Source of the DNA: Xylanimicrobium pachnodae JCM 13526 = NBRC 107786
GTDB lineage: Bacteria; Actinomycetota; Actinomycetes; Actinomycetales; Cellulomonadaceae
DNA length: 38,301 nucleotides
Reading direction: 5' to 3'
NCBI GenBank assembly: GCA_001592145.1
Contig: BCWJ01000025.1
Span: forward strand, 1-38,301
The stretch's first letter is position 1, and each line of letters opens with the position of its first letter. The position numbers and the translations under genes were made by a program. Positions 16,041 to 24,060 of the stretch are shown here, piece by piece. Under the pieces are notes generated by a model. That model saw only the letters and a program-made list of their open reading frames with translations. It had not been told where the DNA came from and made no database searches.

Positions 16041-16068
16041 AAGGCTGTCCACGAAACATCAGTGCGGC
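16041..16068 (-). repeat. Direct repeat 2, at the 3' end of the preceding gene
   Basis: Identical 28-bp partner of 15277-15304. It covers the last two codons and stop of the single-pass membrane protein gene and the first 18 nt of the pilin upstream region. Confidence 0.9.
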
Positions 16069-16868
16069 ATGGCGGCGGTGACTTCATCGACGATGGGCTG
16101 CAAGTCTGCCTGCACGTCCGCGCACGCCTGGAGCGCGGCGGTTACGTCCCCGGTCTGCGGGTTGTACGCGTTCTCGGCGCGGGTGGCGGCGTCGGACAGT
16201 GCCGTGCCCAGTTTGTCGTGCAGGGCTGGGGCCACCTTGCCGTCCGAGGCGTCCAGCAGCGTGTACCCCTCCCCGATGAGCGTGTCGAGCGCCTGCTTGG
16301 GGTGGGCGGCGAAGAAGGACGCGTACCGCCCGTACGCGGTGTCGACCGTGGCGATGGCGGCACGCAGGCGGGCCTGCGCGGTGCGCGGGTCCGCGCCGCG
16401 GGCGGCGGTGATCGCGTCCTTCAACTCGGTGACGTCCCGTTCGGGGACGGTGCCGTACCCGACCGTGTCCACCAGGGTCTGCGCCTCCGCGACCGTGCCC
16501 TGTACGGACGCGGCGGTGGCATGCGCGGCGTGCAGCGTGGTCACGGTGGCGGCGGTCCCCGCCCCGGCGCCGACGGCGAACAGGGCAACCACCGCCCCGA
16601 TCAGCACGGTGCGGGTTGAGGGGCGCCGGGTTGGCAGCGACCGGCGGCGGGTCCGCGGGACCGGCGGGGCCGGGTCCGCGGCGACGTCCGGGGAGGTCTC
16701 GTCGGGGACCTCCGTGGACGGGGGCTCGGTCACGGGGGCGTGCTGCGTGTCGTAGTCGGCCCACGCGTTGCGGTGCGGCGCGGGCTCCGCGGCGGGGGCG
16801 GATTCCATCCCGGACCCGCGCAGCAGGCTCCCCGGGTCCGGGATGGCCGAGCGTCGGTGCTCGGTCAC
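16059..16868 (-). CDS. Single-pass membrane protein, helical outer domain
   Basis: The product has 269 aa. A Pro/Glu/Arg-rich cytoplasmic part of about 85 residues precedes one membrane segment (VLIGAVVALFAVGAGAGTAA). The remaining roughly 165 residues are Ala-rich and probably helical, outside the membrane. No family was recognised. The GTG start overlaps the stop of the upstream gene (GTGA), so the two are translationally coupled. Its position directly before the pilins suggests a role in pilus biogenesis, but this is inferred only from context. Confidence 0.8.
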   Translation of the reverse strand: MTEHRRSAIPDPGSLLRGSGMESAPAAEPAPHRNAWADYDTQHAPVTEPPSTEVPDETSPDVAADPAPPVPRTRRRSLPTRRPSTRTVLIGAVVALFAVGAGAGTAATVTTLHAAHATAASVQGTVAEAQTLVDTVGYGTVPERDVTELKDAITAARGADPRTAQARLRAAIATVDTAYGRYASFFAAHPKQALDTLIGEGYTLLDASDGKVAPALHDKLGTALSDAATRAENAYNPQTGDVTAALQACADVQADLQPIVDEVTAAMPH

Positions 16869-17386
16869 AGCGGGACCGCGTTCGTCGGGGCGAGCGGGAT
16901 CGGCTGGCCTGCGTGCAGGCCCGCTGCGACGACGAAGACGAGGCAGGCCACCGCCAGCACGATGGTCACGGCGCTGAGCCACACCCCGACCGTGGACAAG
17001 GTGCCCGCGAATCCGGCCCGCCGGGACCTGCTGCGCCCGAGGATCCCGAGGATCAACCCAACCACGGACAGCCCGACGAACGGGAAGACCACCGCGAGCA
17101 CCCCGAACACCTGACCCGGGTCCGAGGCGGGCCGCATCGGCTCGTGCGGGTACTCGTACGCCGGATGGGCTGGATAGCCCGGGTGGGCACCGTAGACCGG
17201 CATCCCGGCGGGCGGGGCGGCGTACGGGGCCGTATCCACGGGGGCTGGGTAGGTGGGTTCCGGTGGGGCGACCCCCCAACCGTCCGTGGCGCCACCCCCG
17301 CCACCCCAGCCGTCGTCCGCGATCGGTGCAGGAGCGGGCGGGGCGGGGTACGGCTGCCCCCATGCGTCGGCGGGTGTCTGGCTCAT
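16865..17386 (-). CDS. DUF4190-like membrane protein with Pro/Gly-rich N-terminus
   Basis: The product has 173 aa. The first roughly 90 residues are rich in Pro, Gly, Ala and Tyr. Two hydrophobic segments follow (VFGVLAVVFPFVGLSVVGLILGIL and a longer one after GFAGTLSTVGVW), separated by a basic RSRSRR loop. This layout is typical of actinobacterial DUF4190 proteins, whose function is unknown. The ATG has GGAG at 7 nt. It is the first gene of the minus-strand pilus cluster and sits downstream of element copy 6, so its upstream region probably holds the operon promoter. Confidence 0.85.
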   Translation of the reverse strand: MSQTPADAWGQPYPAPPAPAPIADDGWGGGGGATDGWGVAPPEPTYPAPVDTAPYAAPPAGMPVYGAHPGYPAHPAYEYPHEPMRPASDPGQVFGVLAVVFPFVGLSVVGLILGILGRSRSRRAGFAGTLSTVGVWLSAVTIVLAVACLVFVVAAGLHAGQPIPLAPTNAVPL

Positions 17387-17416
17387 GGTGATGCTCCGGT
17401 GACTAGATGAGGCTCT

Positions 17417-17434
17417 CACCGGGCACCATGCGCA
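17417..17434 (-). repeat. Pilus-cluster intergenic element, copy 6
   Basis: Full consensus copy followed by GAGAGCC, as in copy 2. It precedes the first gene of the cluster, so this element is not only intercistronic. It shares the divergent spacer with the bipartite element at 17504 on the other strand. Confidence 0.85.
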
Positions 17435-17503
17435 GGGGCCACCCGCCAGCCCCACCTGCACGCGGCGTCGCAGGCCGCCCCGCGCCCTGGTTGCGCGTAC
17501 TGC

Positions 17504-17531
17504 GGAGCAGGTTGAGCCTTCATCCCACATG
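17504..17531 (+). promoter_or_regulatory. Bipartite element GGAGCA-N14-CCCACATG
   Basis: This is a strong match to the right-region family. The ATG of the element is the first possible start of the downstream gene and is followed by ACTGGCATG, nearly the same as at 35177 (ACCGGCATG). No Shine-Dalgarno lies at normal distance. Confidence 0.75.
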
Positions 17532-17813
17532 ACTGGCATGACAACTTTGCTGAACTGGGTACTCGTGTTGGTCATCGTCGGAGGCTTCTTCGGGTGCGCG
17601 GTGAACTTCTTCCGCTGGCTGCTCCTGGTGCGCATCGGAAAGGCGCTCGGTGTTGCTGTGCTCACGGCGGCGCTTGGGGTCGCGGGGCTTGCGGTCCTGA
17701 TGAACTCGGTCATCAACGAGGTGGACCTGTCCCACACCAAGTCCGGGTGGGGGGTCGCCGTGCTGATGCTCGCTCTGTTCTGGTGGGCGCGGGTCTCCGA
17801 GTACGACGAGTAG
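17529..17813 (+). CDS. Small integral membrane protein (94 aa)
   Basis: Three hydrophobic segments are visible: WVLVLVIVGGFFGCAVNFF, ALGVAVLTAALGVAGLAVLM and WGVAVLMLALFWW. They are joined by short polar loops and end in an acidic tail (SEYDE). No family was recognised. Translation begins at the ATG inside the bipartite element or at the second ATG three codons on. Neither has a nearby Shine-Dalgarno, so a leaderless start is possible. It is the first gene of a plus-strand run that diverges from the pilus cluster. Confidence 0.8.
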   Translation: MTGMTTLLNWVLVLVIVGGFFGCAVNFFRWLLLVRIGKALGVAVLTAALGVAGLAVLMNSVINEVDLSHTKSGWGVAVLMLALFWWARVSEYDE

Positions 17814-17815
17814 GC

Positions 17816-17843
17816 GGACCAGGGCGGCTCCCCACCCCACATG
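17816..17843 (+). promoter_or_regulatory. Bipartite element GGACCA-N14-CCCACATG
   Basis: The element begins 2 nt after the stop of the membrane protein gene. Its ATG (17841) is in frame with the RNase H-like gene and would add 13 residues, although a strong ribosome binding site and ATG follow at 17880. Confidence 0.7.
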
Positions 17844-17879
17844 GAAGGCAATGCAGTCCCATGTGAAGGGAGACCCGTC

Positions 17880-18839
17880 ATGCCCGCCTCGTTGCACCCC
17901 ACCCCGAACGCCGTCGCGCACCGGATCGGTGCGGACCTCAAGGCGTCCGCGTCCACCTGCCGTGCGATGCGGGTCACCGACCTGATCCTGGCCGTCGCGG
18001 CCCGGCCCGGTGGCGGAGCGTGGTCCCTGTCTGCGCCTCAGGGCGCTGACGTGACCGTGCTCGCGCAGGGGGCCTGGCCAGACCTGCCGCTCGGCGCCTG
18101 GGACACCCCGATCAACGACCTGGAACGGGTGCTGGCCCAGGTGCACGACGTGTGCGGAGACGACATCCGGCTGTGCATCGGTGCGGACGTGTCCGGCACC
18201 GGCACGACCCCGCTGGCCCGGTGGGTGGCGAACCTGCGCGGACGGTACTCGCGCACGTCCCGTGCGTTCGAACTGACCCTGCTCGCGAACGCCGCGTGCC
18301 GGTCCCTGGCCGACCAGATCAGCCCAGTCACCCAGGTCGTGTACACCGACGGGTCCGCGTCCCGTGCCCGCAACCAGGGCGGGGCCGCCTGGGTAGCCGA
18401 GGACGGGCGGTTCGGCGCGTTCCCGGTCGACAACGGGATGCCGGTGGTCGCCGAGATGGCCGCGATCACCGCCGCGCTCAACGCGGTGCCCACCTGGGTG
18501 AGCACGGTCGTCATCTACTGCGACTCGCGTGAGGCGGTGCGCACCGTCAACGCGGTCCAGCGCACCGGGTCCACCACGGCGATCACCCGAGGGCCTGCCG
18601 AGCCGCTGGTCAAGGCGCTGCGCCGGGTCACCAAGCACACCCGCGTCGAGGTCAAATGGGTCAAGGGGCACCGGGGGAACCCGTTCAACGAGTGCGCGGA
18701 CCGGCTCGCCATCCTCGCCCGCCGCACCCACGACGCCGGGCTGGGTCAGGACGTGCTCGACGCGCGAGCCGCCGCGATCGTCGCTGAGACCATGCAAGCG
18801 GCTGGGACGGCGGACGGTGTGACCACGGTCGCGGCCTGA
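17880..18839 (+). CDS. RNase H-like protein (319 aa)
   Basis: The C-terminal half is an RNase HI fold. The four acidic residues are visible: D157 (VVYTDGSAS), E192 (VAEMAAI), D215 (IYCDSRE) and D274 (NECADRLA). The flexible-loop His is at 264 (VKGHRGN). These enzymes cut the RNA strand of RNA-DNA hybrids. The N-terminal roughly 150 residues are an additional domain that I do not recognise. The ATG has GGGAG at 7 nt; an in-frame ATG in the upstream element is an alternative start. On a mobile element it may remove primers or R-loops during replication. Confidence 0.9.
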   Translation: MPASLHPTPNAVAHRIGADLKASASTCRAMRVTDLILAVAARPGGGAWSLSAPQGADVTVLAQGAWPDLPLGAWDTPINDLERVLAQVHDVCGDDIRLCIGADVSGTGTTPLARWVANLRGRYSRTSRAFELTLLANAACRSLADQISPVTQVVYTDGSASRARNQGGAAWVAEDGRFGAFPVDNGMPVVAEMAAITAALNAVPTWVSTVVIYCDSREAVRTVNAVQRTGSTTAITRGPAEPLVKALRRVTKHTRVEVKWVKGHRGNPFNECADRLAILARRTHDAGLGQDVLDARAAAIVAETMQAAGTADGVTTVAA

Positions 18840-18843
18840 GCCC

Positions 18844-18872
18844 GGACAAGTAGGTGCGGCCCTCCCCACCAG
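18844..18872 (+). promoter_or_regulatory. Degenerate bipartite element GGACAA-N15-CCCACCAG
   Basis: A weaker match placed between the RNase H-like gene and the next small gene. The CCCGGACAAGTA part also occurs near the left end (about 120-135 and 246-259). Confidence 0.4.
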
Positions 18873-18903
18873 GTGGGTACGACCGACATCGAAGGAGCCC
18901 GCC

Positions 18904-19098
18904 ATGACCGCCACCCGCAAGACCTACCTGCACGCCCTGCCCGCCGAGGCGGTCCGGGAGCGCGCCGAGCATGCCCGCTCCGGTGCCGCCGGGATCCACT
19001 CCGACCAGCACACCCGCCGCGAGGGGGCGCTGCGCGGTAACCGTTCCCGCACCCGGGCCGCCCGCCTGCGCGCCGCGGTCGCCGATTCGCGCGGCTGA
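18904..19098 (+). CDS. Small basic protein (64 aa)
   Basis: The product is rich in Arg, Ala and His and probably helical. It has no membrane segment or recognisable domain. The ATG has a good AAGGAG ribosome binding site. The charge would suit nucleic acid binding, but no motif shows it. It ends 3 nt before the convergent metallophosphoesterase gene, with both stops in a small hairpin. Confidence 0.65.
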   Translation: MTATRKTYLHALPAEAVRERAEHARSGAAGIHSDQHTRREGALRGNRSRTRAARLRAAVADSRG

Positions 19099-19106
19099 CG
19101 TTCAGC
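19094..19106. terminator. Short hairpin between convergent genes
   Basis: GCTGA and TCAGC separated by 3 nt, spanning both stop codons. The stem is only 5 bp, so termination activity is uncertain. Confidence 0.3.
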
Positions 19107-19917
19107 AGCCTGGCAGGTCCGTGACCGTCCCGGTGGCCACATCCAGGACGACCGCGTTGCCGGAGGCGCCGTCGGCGCCCAGCGCCTCAACCCGGCAGGT
19201 GAACGGCACCCCGGGCGGCCCGGCGACCACCGTCGCGGTGTCCCGCACGTGGTAGTGCCCGTGGAACAGCACGGACGGGCGCACCGCGGTGAACGCCTCG
19301 GTGACCAGGGCGCGCCCCTGAGCGCAGTAGTCCAGCACCCGCGGGCTCCATGAGGAAGGCCCGGTAACGATCCGCTCTACGGCTCGGGTGCCCGGTTCGG
19401 GCGCGTCATGGATGAGCAGGTAGTCGGTGGGACCGCCCGCCGCCGTGCGGGCCACATCCGCGGCGGTGATCATCTCGCCCGGCCACCACGACCGGCCCGG
19501 CACCCGATACTCCCGGTCGATCGACGGCGCCCCGCCCAGGCTGGCGAACGTGTGGGCGGACCCGTCCGCTCCGGCCAAGACGAACCGGTGCCCGCGCGGC
19601 AGCACCGCCACGTGGTCGCTGAACCGGGCCACCGCCCCGAACCCGTCGCCACGGTCCGTGAGCGGATGCCCGACGATCTGGTCCCAGTCCTCGTGGTTGC
19701 CGGGCGTAACCAGGACCGTGATGCCCAGGTCCGAGCACACCGCGTCGACGTCGGTGAGGAACCCGATCCCGGACGGCCCCGGCCAGATCCCGAAGTCGCC
19801 GACATGCAGCACCAGGTGGCAGCCCGCACGAGCCGCCTGGCCAAGGACGTGCACCGCCCACCGGGTGTTCGCGTGCCAGTCTCCGGCCACCACGACCCGC
19901 CCCGCCGGAGCGGTCAC
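19102..19917 (-). CDS. Calcineurin-like metallophosphoesterase
   Basis: The 271-aa product shows the metal-binding motifs in order: GDWH (D13, H15), GDFG (D41), GNHED (N74, H75), a His in LLIHDAPE and GHYH near residue 215. This is the two-metal phosphoesterase fold that acts on phosphoester substrates such as nucleotides, RNA ends or phosphoproteins. The substrate cannot be read from sequence. The GTG start overlaps the stop of the small upstream gene (GTGA) and has GGAG at 8 nt. Phages and plasmids often carry such enzymes. Confidence 0.92.
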   Translation of the reverse strand: MTAPAGRVVVAGDWHANTRWAVHVLGQAARAGCHLVLHVGDFGIWPGPSGIGFLTDVDAVCSDLGITVLVTPGNHEDWDQIVGHPLTDRGDGFGAVARFSDHVAVLPRGHRFVLAGADGSAHTFASLGGAPSIDREYRVPGRSWWPGEMITAADVARTAAGGPTDYLLIHDAPEPGTRAVERIVTGPSSWSPRVLDYCAQGRALVTEAFTAVRPSVLFHGHYHVRDTATVVAGPPGVPFTCRVEALGADGASGNAVVLDVATGTVTDLPGC

Positions 19918-20084
19918 CGTGACGTCTCCGCCGCCCGGATCGCGGCCAGCGCGGCCACTAGACCGCCCGTGGCGGACGCGGCCCGGATCGGAGCCCACCA
20001 GGACTGAAGTCCGGGGTCGGTCAGGTACGCGGGCTCAACGACCGCCAGGACCGTGCCGGGGATCAGCCTCGAAGTCGTGCGCAT
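19914..20084 (-). CDS. Small protein coupled to metallophosphoesterase (56 aa)
   Basis: The product begins MRTTSRLIPGTVLAVV and ends in an Ala-rich helix. One weakly hydrophobic segment is present but no clear membrane helix. The ATG has an AGGAG ribosome binding site at 5 nt. Its TGA overlaps the GTG of the phosphoesterase gene, so the two are translationally coupled. An in-frame ATG in the upstream bipartite element would add 15 residues. No family was recognised. Confidence 0.65.
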   Translation of the reverse strand: MRTTSRLIPGTVLAVVEPAYLTDPGLQSWWAPIRAASATGGLVAALAAIRAAETSR

Positions 20085-20126
20085 GAGAACTCCTGGAGCG
20101 CCGGGACGTGCGCCCGGCCTGCCGGG

Positions 20127-20155
20127 CATGTGGGATGGGCGTCACCCGCTGGTCC
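20127..20155 (-). promoter_or_regulatory. Bipartite element GGACCA-N15-CCCACATG
   Basis: It lies upstream of the two-gene unit ending in the metallophosphoesterase and downstream of the gene at 20168. The ATG of the element is in frame with the small gene. Confidence 0.7.
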
Positions 20156-20167
20156 GGCGGCCCCGCC

Positions 20168-20443
20168 TCAGCGCGTCTCGGGGTTGGCCTTCTCGATGTG
20201 AATGATCGAGCCGCGCCCGTCCCGGATGATGTTGACCGTGTCGCCGGGTCGCACCGTGGCGAGCATCGCACCGACGGCCCCGATGGTGTTGGCGCGGTCC
20301 CGCAGGCCGTCCGCGCGCACCCAGGTGACCGTGTACCGGTCGTTGCCCCACCGGTCGGTGGCGCCGACCGCCAGGGCCCGGTGGTCGAGCAGCCGGGTGA
20401 TCGAGTCGAGGCGGACGTTGTACTGTTTGGCTCGGCTGCTCAC
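20168..20443 (-). CDS. Hypothetical protein (91 aa)
   Basis: The product has a basic N-terminus (VSSRAKQYNVRLDSITRLL) and a C-terminal beta-rich part (RPGDTVNIIRDGRGSIIHIEK). It is cytoplasmic by appearance and matches no family I know. The GTG follows GGAAGGA at 6-7 nt. It stands alone between two bipartite elements, so it is probably its own transcription unit. Confidence 0.7.
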   Translation of the reverse strand: MSSRAKQYNVRLDSITRLLDHRALAVGATDRWGNDRYTVTWVRADGLRDRANTIGAVGAMLATVRPGDTVNIIRDGRGSIIHIEKANPETR

Positions 20444-20491
20444 GATGGATCCTTCCGGGTGGCCGGGGCGCCTGCCGCCCCGCGCTGCACC

Positions 20492-20520
20492 CCTGTGGGG
20501 AGGGGACCGCCGGGTGCTCC
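20492..20520 (-). promoter_or_regulatory. Bipartite element GGAGCA-N15-CCCACAGG
   Basis: It is upstream of the 91-aa gene. The ATG position is changed (CAGG), but the first half and the GGTCCCC spacer match other copies well. Confidence 0.65.
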
Positions 20521-20547
20521 CGCCCAGTTTGCCGCGTGCGTGTGCGC

Positions 20548-23370
20548 TCACGCCCGGCGCTCGGTTCCGGGGTCGGTCAGGGTCAGGGGGAGCAGCACGT
20601 CGGGGATGGGGTCGGTGATGCCCGCCTTGGCGAGCGCCCCCGCGACGGTCATCCCGGTGAGGTCGACCCCCTGGTCGAGCAGGACGGCGATGGCGTACCG
20701 CACCGGGTGGTTGGTGGTCGCGCTGTCTTCGAACCGGGCGGTGTTCTCGACCGGTTTAGGGGCACGCCAGGACAGGGACTTGGCGTGGGTGGGCCACAAG
20801 GACTCGTCACCGTACTCGGCGATGAACTCCGCCTTTGCGTTCGCCTCGGCGGTGGCCTGCCATGCGGCTTCGAGCCCGAACGCGACCCTGCGCACCTGGT
20901 CGCGGGCGGTCTTGACGGCGGCGTTGTGCTCGCGGACCGTTTTGGTCCACTCCTCGGCGTCGGCCTGGGTTTGCGGGTCGGTGAACACGAGCCCGGCCTT
21001 CTCATCCCATGGGGCGCCTGGGGCACGAGTGATGAACGTGTCGGAGACGTTGGTGGTGGTCACGGACCCCCACCGGCTGCCCGGGGCTTCGACCATCGGG
21101 ACGCGGTTGCCCGTGAGGTCCCAACGCACTGTGTACTTGATGACGGTGACCTGCTTGATGTCCGACCATGCTGCGGGGCGCGGATCGCAGGTGATGTCCT
21201 GGTCGGGCAGCACCCACGCGGTGAACTCGCGTCGGTCGCGGTCCAGGGTGATGCCCAGGATGCGTCCGGCGTTGTGCTTGGGGCCGAAGTTCCTCCAGCC
21301 GTTGCTCGCCTGGACGGGGTGCTTGGCCAGGTGGGTCGGGACGTCCGTGCGTAGGGTGTTGGCGAATGAGGTGATCTCGTCGTCGGTCAGATCGGCGCCG
21401 GGGGTGGCGGCCAGGTTCCACGATTCCCAGGTGTCGGTGGCGTGCAGGATGCGGGTCGCGTTCATCCGGTTCCCGGGCAGCACCCACGACCGGTCCGTGA
21501 TGGTGCGTCCGGTCTTCGTCGTCGTGTACTCGGTCGCCCACACGTCCGGGGCGGCCACCGCCGCGTCGTAGGTGCGCGGCTGCGGGGCGTACGCGAGGTA
21601 CCCGCCGTTGCGCCTGCGCCCGATGACCATGATGGACGGGTCATGGGCCAGCAGGCTGGCTACCATCGCCGCTTCTCCGTCGGGGTCGGCGTCGCGGTGT
21701 GCGGCCAGACGCTTGCCGTACTCGTCCAGGATCATCCGGGTCGCTTTCGCCTCGGCCTTCGGGTCGGCCCCGGCGACCAGGGGGCGGTGCCACCGGTTGC
21801 CCAACTTCCACCAATCGACCAGCGCTGGCATCTCATCCTCGGCGGTGTGGGTGTCCACGTCGAACCGGGCGGCAGCCATCTGCGCCAGCAGCGCCCGGAA
21901 CGGGGCCTCAGCGGCAGCCTCGGCCTCCTTGGCTTCGATCGCGGCGTGCAGCAACGGCATCATCTGCTCGTACGCGTGCCGGTTGACGCGCGAGTTCAGG
22001 TAGTAGCGCATGTCCTCGACGCTGACGAGGTCGAACGGCAGGATGAACCGGTCCGTGGGCAGGATCGTGCAAGTGCCGCGCGTCTTGGGGGCACGCAGTT
22101 CCTCGGTGACCCGGCCCCGCTCGTCGGTGGTGCGAATCCACCGCTCTTTGGTGCGTTCGAACTTGAACGTGAGGCCCGACAGTGGCAGGCCCGGCGCGGT
22201 CGTCGCCCCGTCCAGCGTGTACAGGTGCGCGGTGCGCGGCTTGTCCGCCTCGTACTCGTTGCGTGAGCGAGGGGTGATCCGGTCGTTCGGGTAGTAGTGC
22301 GCGCCGTCGCGACCCTCCTCGCCCGCGTGCCGGAACTCGTCAGTGTTGAACACGCCCATGACCCGCATCCCAACTCTCAACTTCTTGTTGAGAGTTGCCA
22401 GCCAGTCGTAGAACCCCGGACGCCCGTCGGTCAGCAGCGCCTCCGCGTCCCGCACGAGGACGGCCTGCCCGGACTCATACGCCTGCCCCGAGAGCAGGTT
22501 GACCCGACCGACCATCGGTGCGAACACGGCGGTGCGGTCCACCAGGCCCTGGAGGATCATCGCCATACGCATGTAGTGCCGCTGTCGGGCACCCTGTCTC
22601 TTCTCGGCCTCATCCCACGCGAGGGTGCCGGGCTCCAGGTGCTCGACCTGTCCGTCCCAGCCGCGACGCACGAACAGGCCGGTGAACTCGTCCAACGCGG
22701 GGATCAGGTGCTTGCCGACGACGAAGTCGGTGCGCATCCGGTACAGGTTGTCCCCGTTACGGATCAGGAAGTACGTCCACCGGTTCTCGGCGTTCATCTT
22801 CTTGTTCGTCCACGGGTCGCCGTAGTCCCGGCCCCGCTTACGCGGCACCAACGCGACCATCCCGCGCGCCTCTGGCAGCACCCGGGCCAGGTTCTGCGGC
22901 TGCGCGATCCACGCGTCGAACACGTCCAGGTTGCGCCAGTCGATGCCGCCGTGACCGGCAGCCGCGGCGGTCTCCTCGTCCATCGAGAGCACCTGCTGAC
23001 GCAGGTGGATCGGCGTGTCCGCGGGGGCAGGCGCCCCGCTCGTCAGCCGTACGATCTCCTCGTTGCGGCCCAGGTACAGGTTCATCGACCAGATCACCTC
23101 GTTGGACTGGTCCACCTGCTCTTGGAGTGGGGCGATCAAGGCGCGCATCTGACGGACCTTGGCCTCCATCTCCGCTCGCATCGCCTCGGCCAGCGCTTCG
23201 ACTTCGCCCTGGGCGCGCAACGCCGCCGCCTTGGCCTGCGCAGCCTGCCGCTTGGCGACCACCGCCGCATCCCCGGCGGCGCCCGGCGCCGTCAGTTCGG
23301 TCGACGCCTCGACCCCCTGCGCGTCCTTCGCGATCTGGCGTGCCCGCGCCAGCGCGTCATCGAAGTCCAT
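20548..23370 (-). CDS. Large accessory-element protein of unknown function (940 aa)
   Basis: This is the largest gene of the accessory region. Residues about 35-95 are Ala/Glu/Arg-rich and likely coiled coil (AQAKAAALRAQGEVEALAEA). The rest is soluble and mixed alpha/beta, with a basic patch (VPRKRGRDYGD) and many Trp and Tyr. No membrane segment, P-loop or metal-binding motif was found. The length and coiled coil suggest a scaffold or nucleic-acid protein, but this is not supported by a motif. It is the last gene of a six-gene minus-strand group whose other members are small, and its ATG follows the upstream stop in the TGAGCGATG arrangement. Confidence 0.85.
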   Translation of the reverse strand: MDFDDALARARQIAKDAQGVEASTELTAPGAAGDAAVVAKRQAAQAKAAALRAQGEVEALAEAMRAEMEAKVRQMRALIAPLQEQVDQSNEVIWSMNLYLGRNEEIVRLTSGAPAPADTPIHLRQQVLSMDEETAAAAGHGGIDWRNLDVFDAWIAQPQNLARVLPEARGMVALVPRKRGRDYGDPWTNKKMNAENRWTYFLIRNGDNLYRMRTDFVVGKHLIPALDEFTGLFVRRGWDGQVEHLEPGTLAWDEAEKRQGARQRHYMRMAMILQGLVDRTAVFAPMVGRVNLLSGQAYESGQAVLVRDAEALLTDGRPGFYDWLATLNKKLRVGMRVMGVFNTDEFRHAGEEGRDGAHYYPNDRITPRSRNEYEADKPRTAHLYTLDGATTAPGLPLSGLTFKFERTKERWIRTTDERGRVTEELRAPKTRGTCTILPTDRFILPFDLVSVEDMRYYLNSRVNRHAYEQMMPLLHAAIEAKEAEAAAEAPFRALLAQMAAARFDVDTHTAEDEMPALVDWWKLGNRWHRPLVAGADPKAEAKATRMILDEYGKRLAAHRDADPDGEAAMVASLLAHDPSIMVIGRRRNGGYLAYAPQPRTYDAAVAAPDVWATEYTTTKTGRTITDRSWVLPGNRMNATRILHATDTWESWNLAATPGADLTDDEITSFANTLRTDVPTHLAKHPVQASNGWRNFGPKHNAGRILGITLDRDRREFTAWVLPDQDITCDPRPAAWSDIKQVTVIKYTVRWDLTGNRVPMVEAPGSRWGSVTTTNVSDTFITRAPGAPWDEKAGLVFTDPQTQADAEEWTKTVREHNAAVKTARDQVRRVAFGLEAAWQATAEANAKAEFIAEYGDESLWPTHAKSLSWRAPKPVENTARFEDSATTNHPVRYAIAVLLDQGVDLTGMTVAGALAKAGITDPIPDVLLPLTLTDPGTERRA

Positions 23371-23373
23371 CGC

Positions 23374-24057
23374 TCAGCCCTCCCCGATCCGCGCAGAGTC
23401 GGCGCGAATGTGACCAGCCAGGTCGCCCATAACGGCCTTGCGGCGCTGCTCATACCGCGCCCGGAGGTAGGGGCTGGCTATGTCGGCGCGCGCATCACGC
23501 AGCAGATCGAGCGCCACTTCCATTGCCGTCCGATGGCCCGCCACATCGCGCCCCGGGATGCGAGACACAGCCTCGCGCAGCCGTACACGACGGCGGGACC
23601 AACGTTGCGCACCCTCGGCCTGACCGCCGAAACGAGAGTCGTCCAGCAGCATCACGGCGGCGTCGAGCATCCTCCGATCAACGATGTTGTGGTGGCCTTC
23701 TGCAGGAGGTGCCAGCAGTCGCCCCTCCTTGGGCACGTCGCGCACGACGCCGGGTTCATCGCGCAGGTCGGTCCAGCCCACCGTGTACCAGCCGCGCGAG
23801 TCGCGACGGCGCCCGTACACCTCGCGGGTGTGACGCTGGAGCGTGCCACCCTCGTACAGTCGATCCTCGAACGCCAGCACGTAACCGGGGTCGCCCTGGA
23901 CGCCCTTGTGCTGGACGGCGGCAACGGCCTCCTGCGCGTCCGTGAACTCCCCGACGGTGTACCGAGGCCCCAGCCCGTCGGACTGGTTCGTGTCGCCCTG
24001 CGCGATGAACCCCGACCCGACCACCGCGTACGCGCCGCTGGCGCTCAGCCTGCTCAT
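23374..24057 (-). CDS. Hypothetical protein (227 aa)
   Basis: A soluble protein with a Gly-rich N-terminal part (GAYAVVGSGFIAQGDTN) and a basic helical C-terminal half. No domain was recognised. It ends in Glu-Gly because its last codons form the Shine-Dalgarno of the next gene, and the 940-aa gene starts 3 nt after its stop. This implies tight co-translation with that protein and perhaps a joint function. Confidence 0.75.
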   Translation of the reverse strand: MSRLSASGAYAVVGSGFIAQGDTNQSDGLGPRYTVGEFTDAQEAVAAVQHKGVQGDPGYVLAFEDRLYEGGTLQRHTREVYGRRRDSRGWYTVGWTDLRDEPGVVRDVPKEGRLLAPPAEGHHNIVDRRMLDAAVMLLDDSRFGGQAEGAQRWSRRRVRLREAVSRIPGRDVAGHRTAMEVALDLLRDARADIASPYLRARYEQRRKAVMGDLAGHIRADSARIGEG

Positions 24058-24060
24058 CGC

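Noticed and set aside
17504-17531. Bipartite element as a standard sigma-A promoter
   Set aside because: There is no TANNNT at a suitable place in the copies, and the conserved boxes are GC-rich. An alternative factor fits better.
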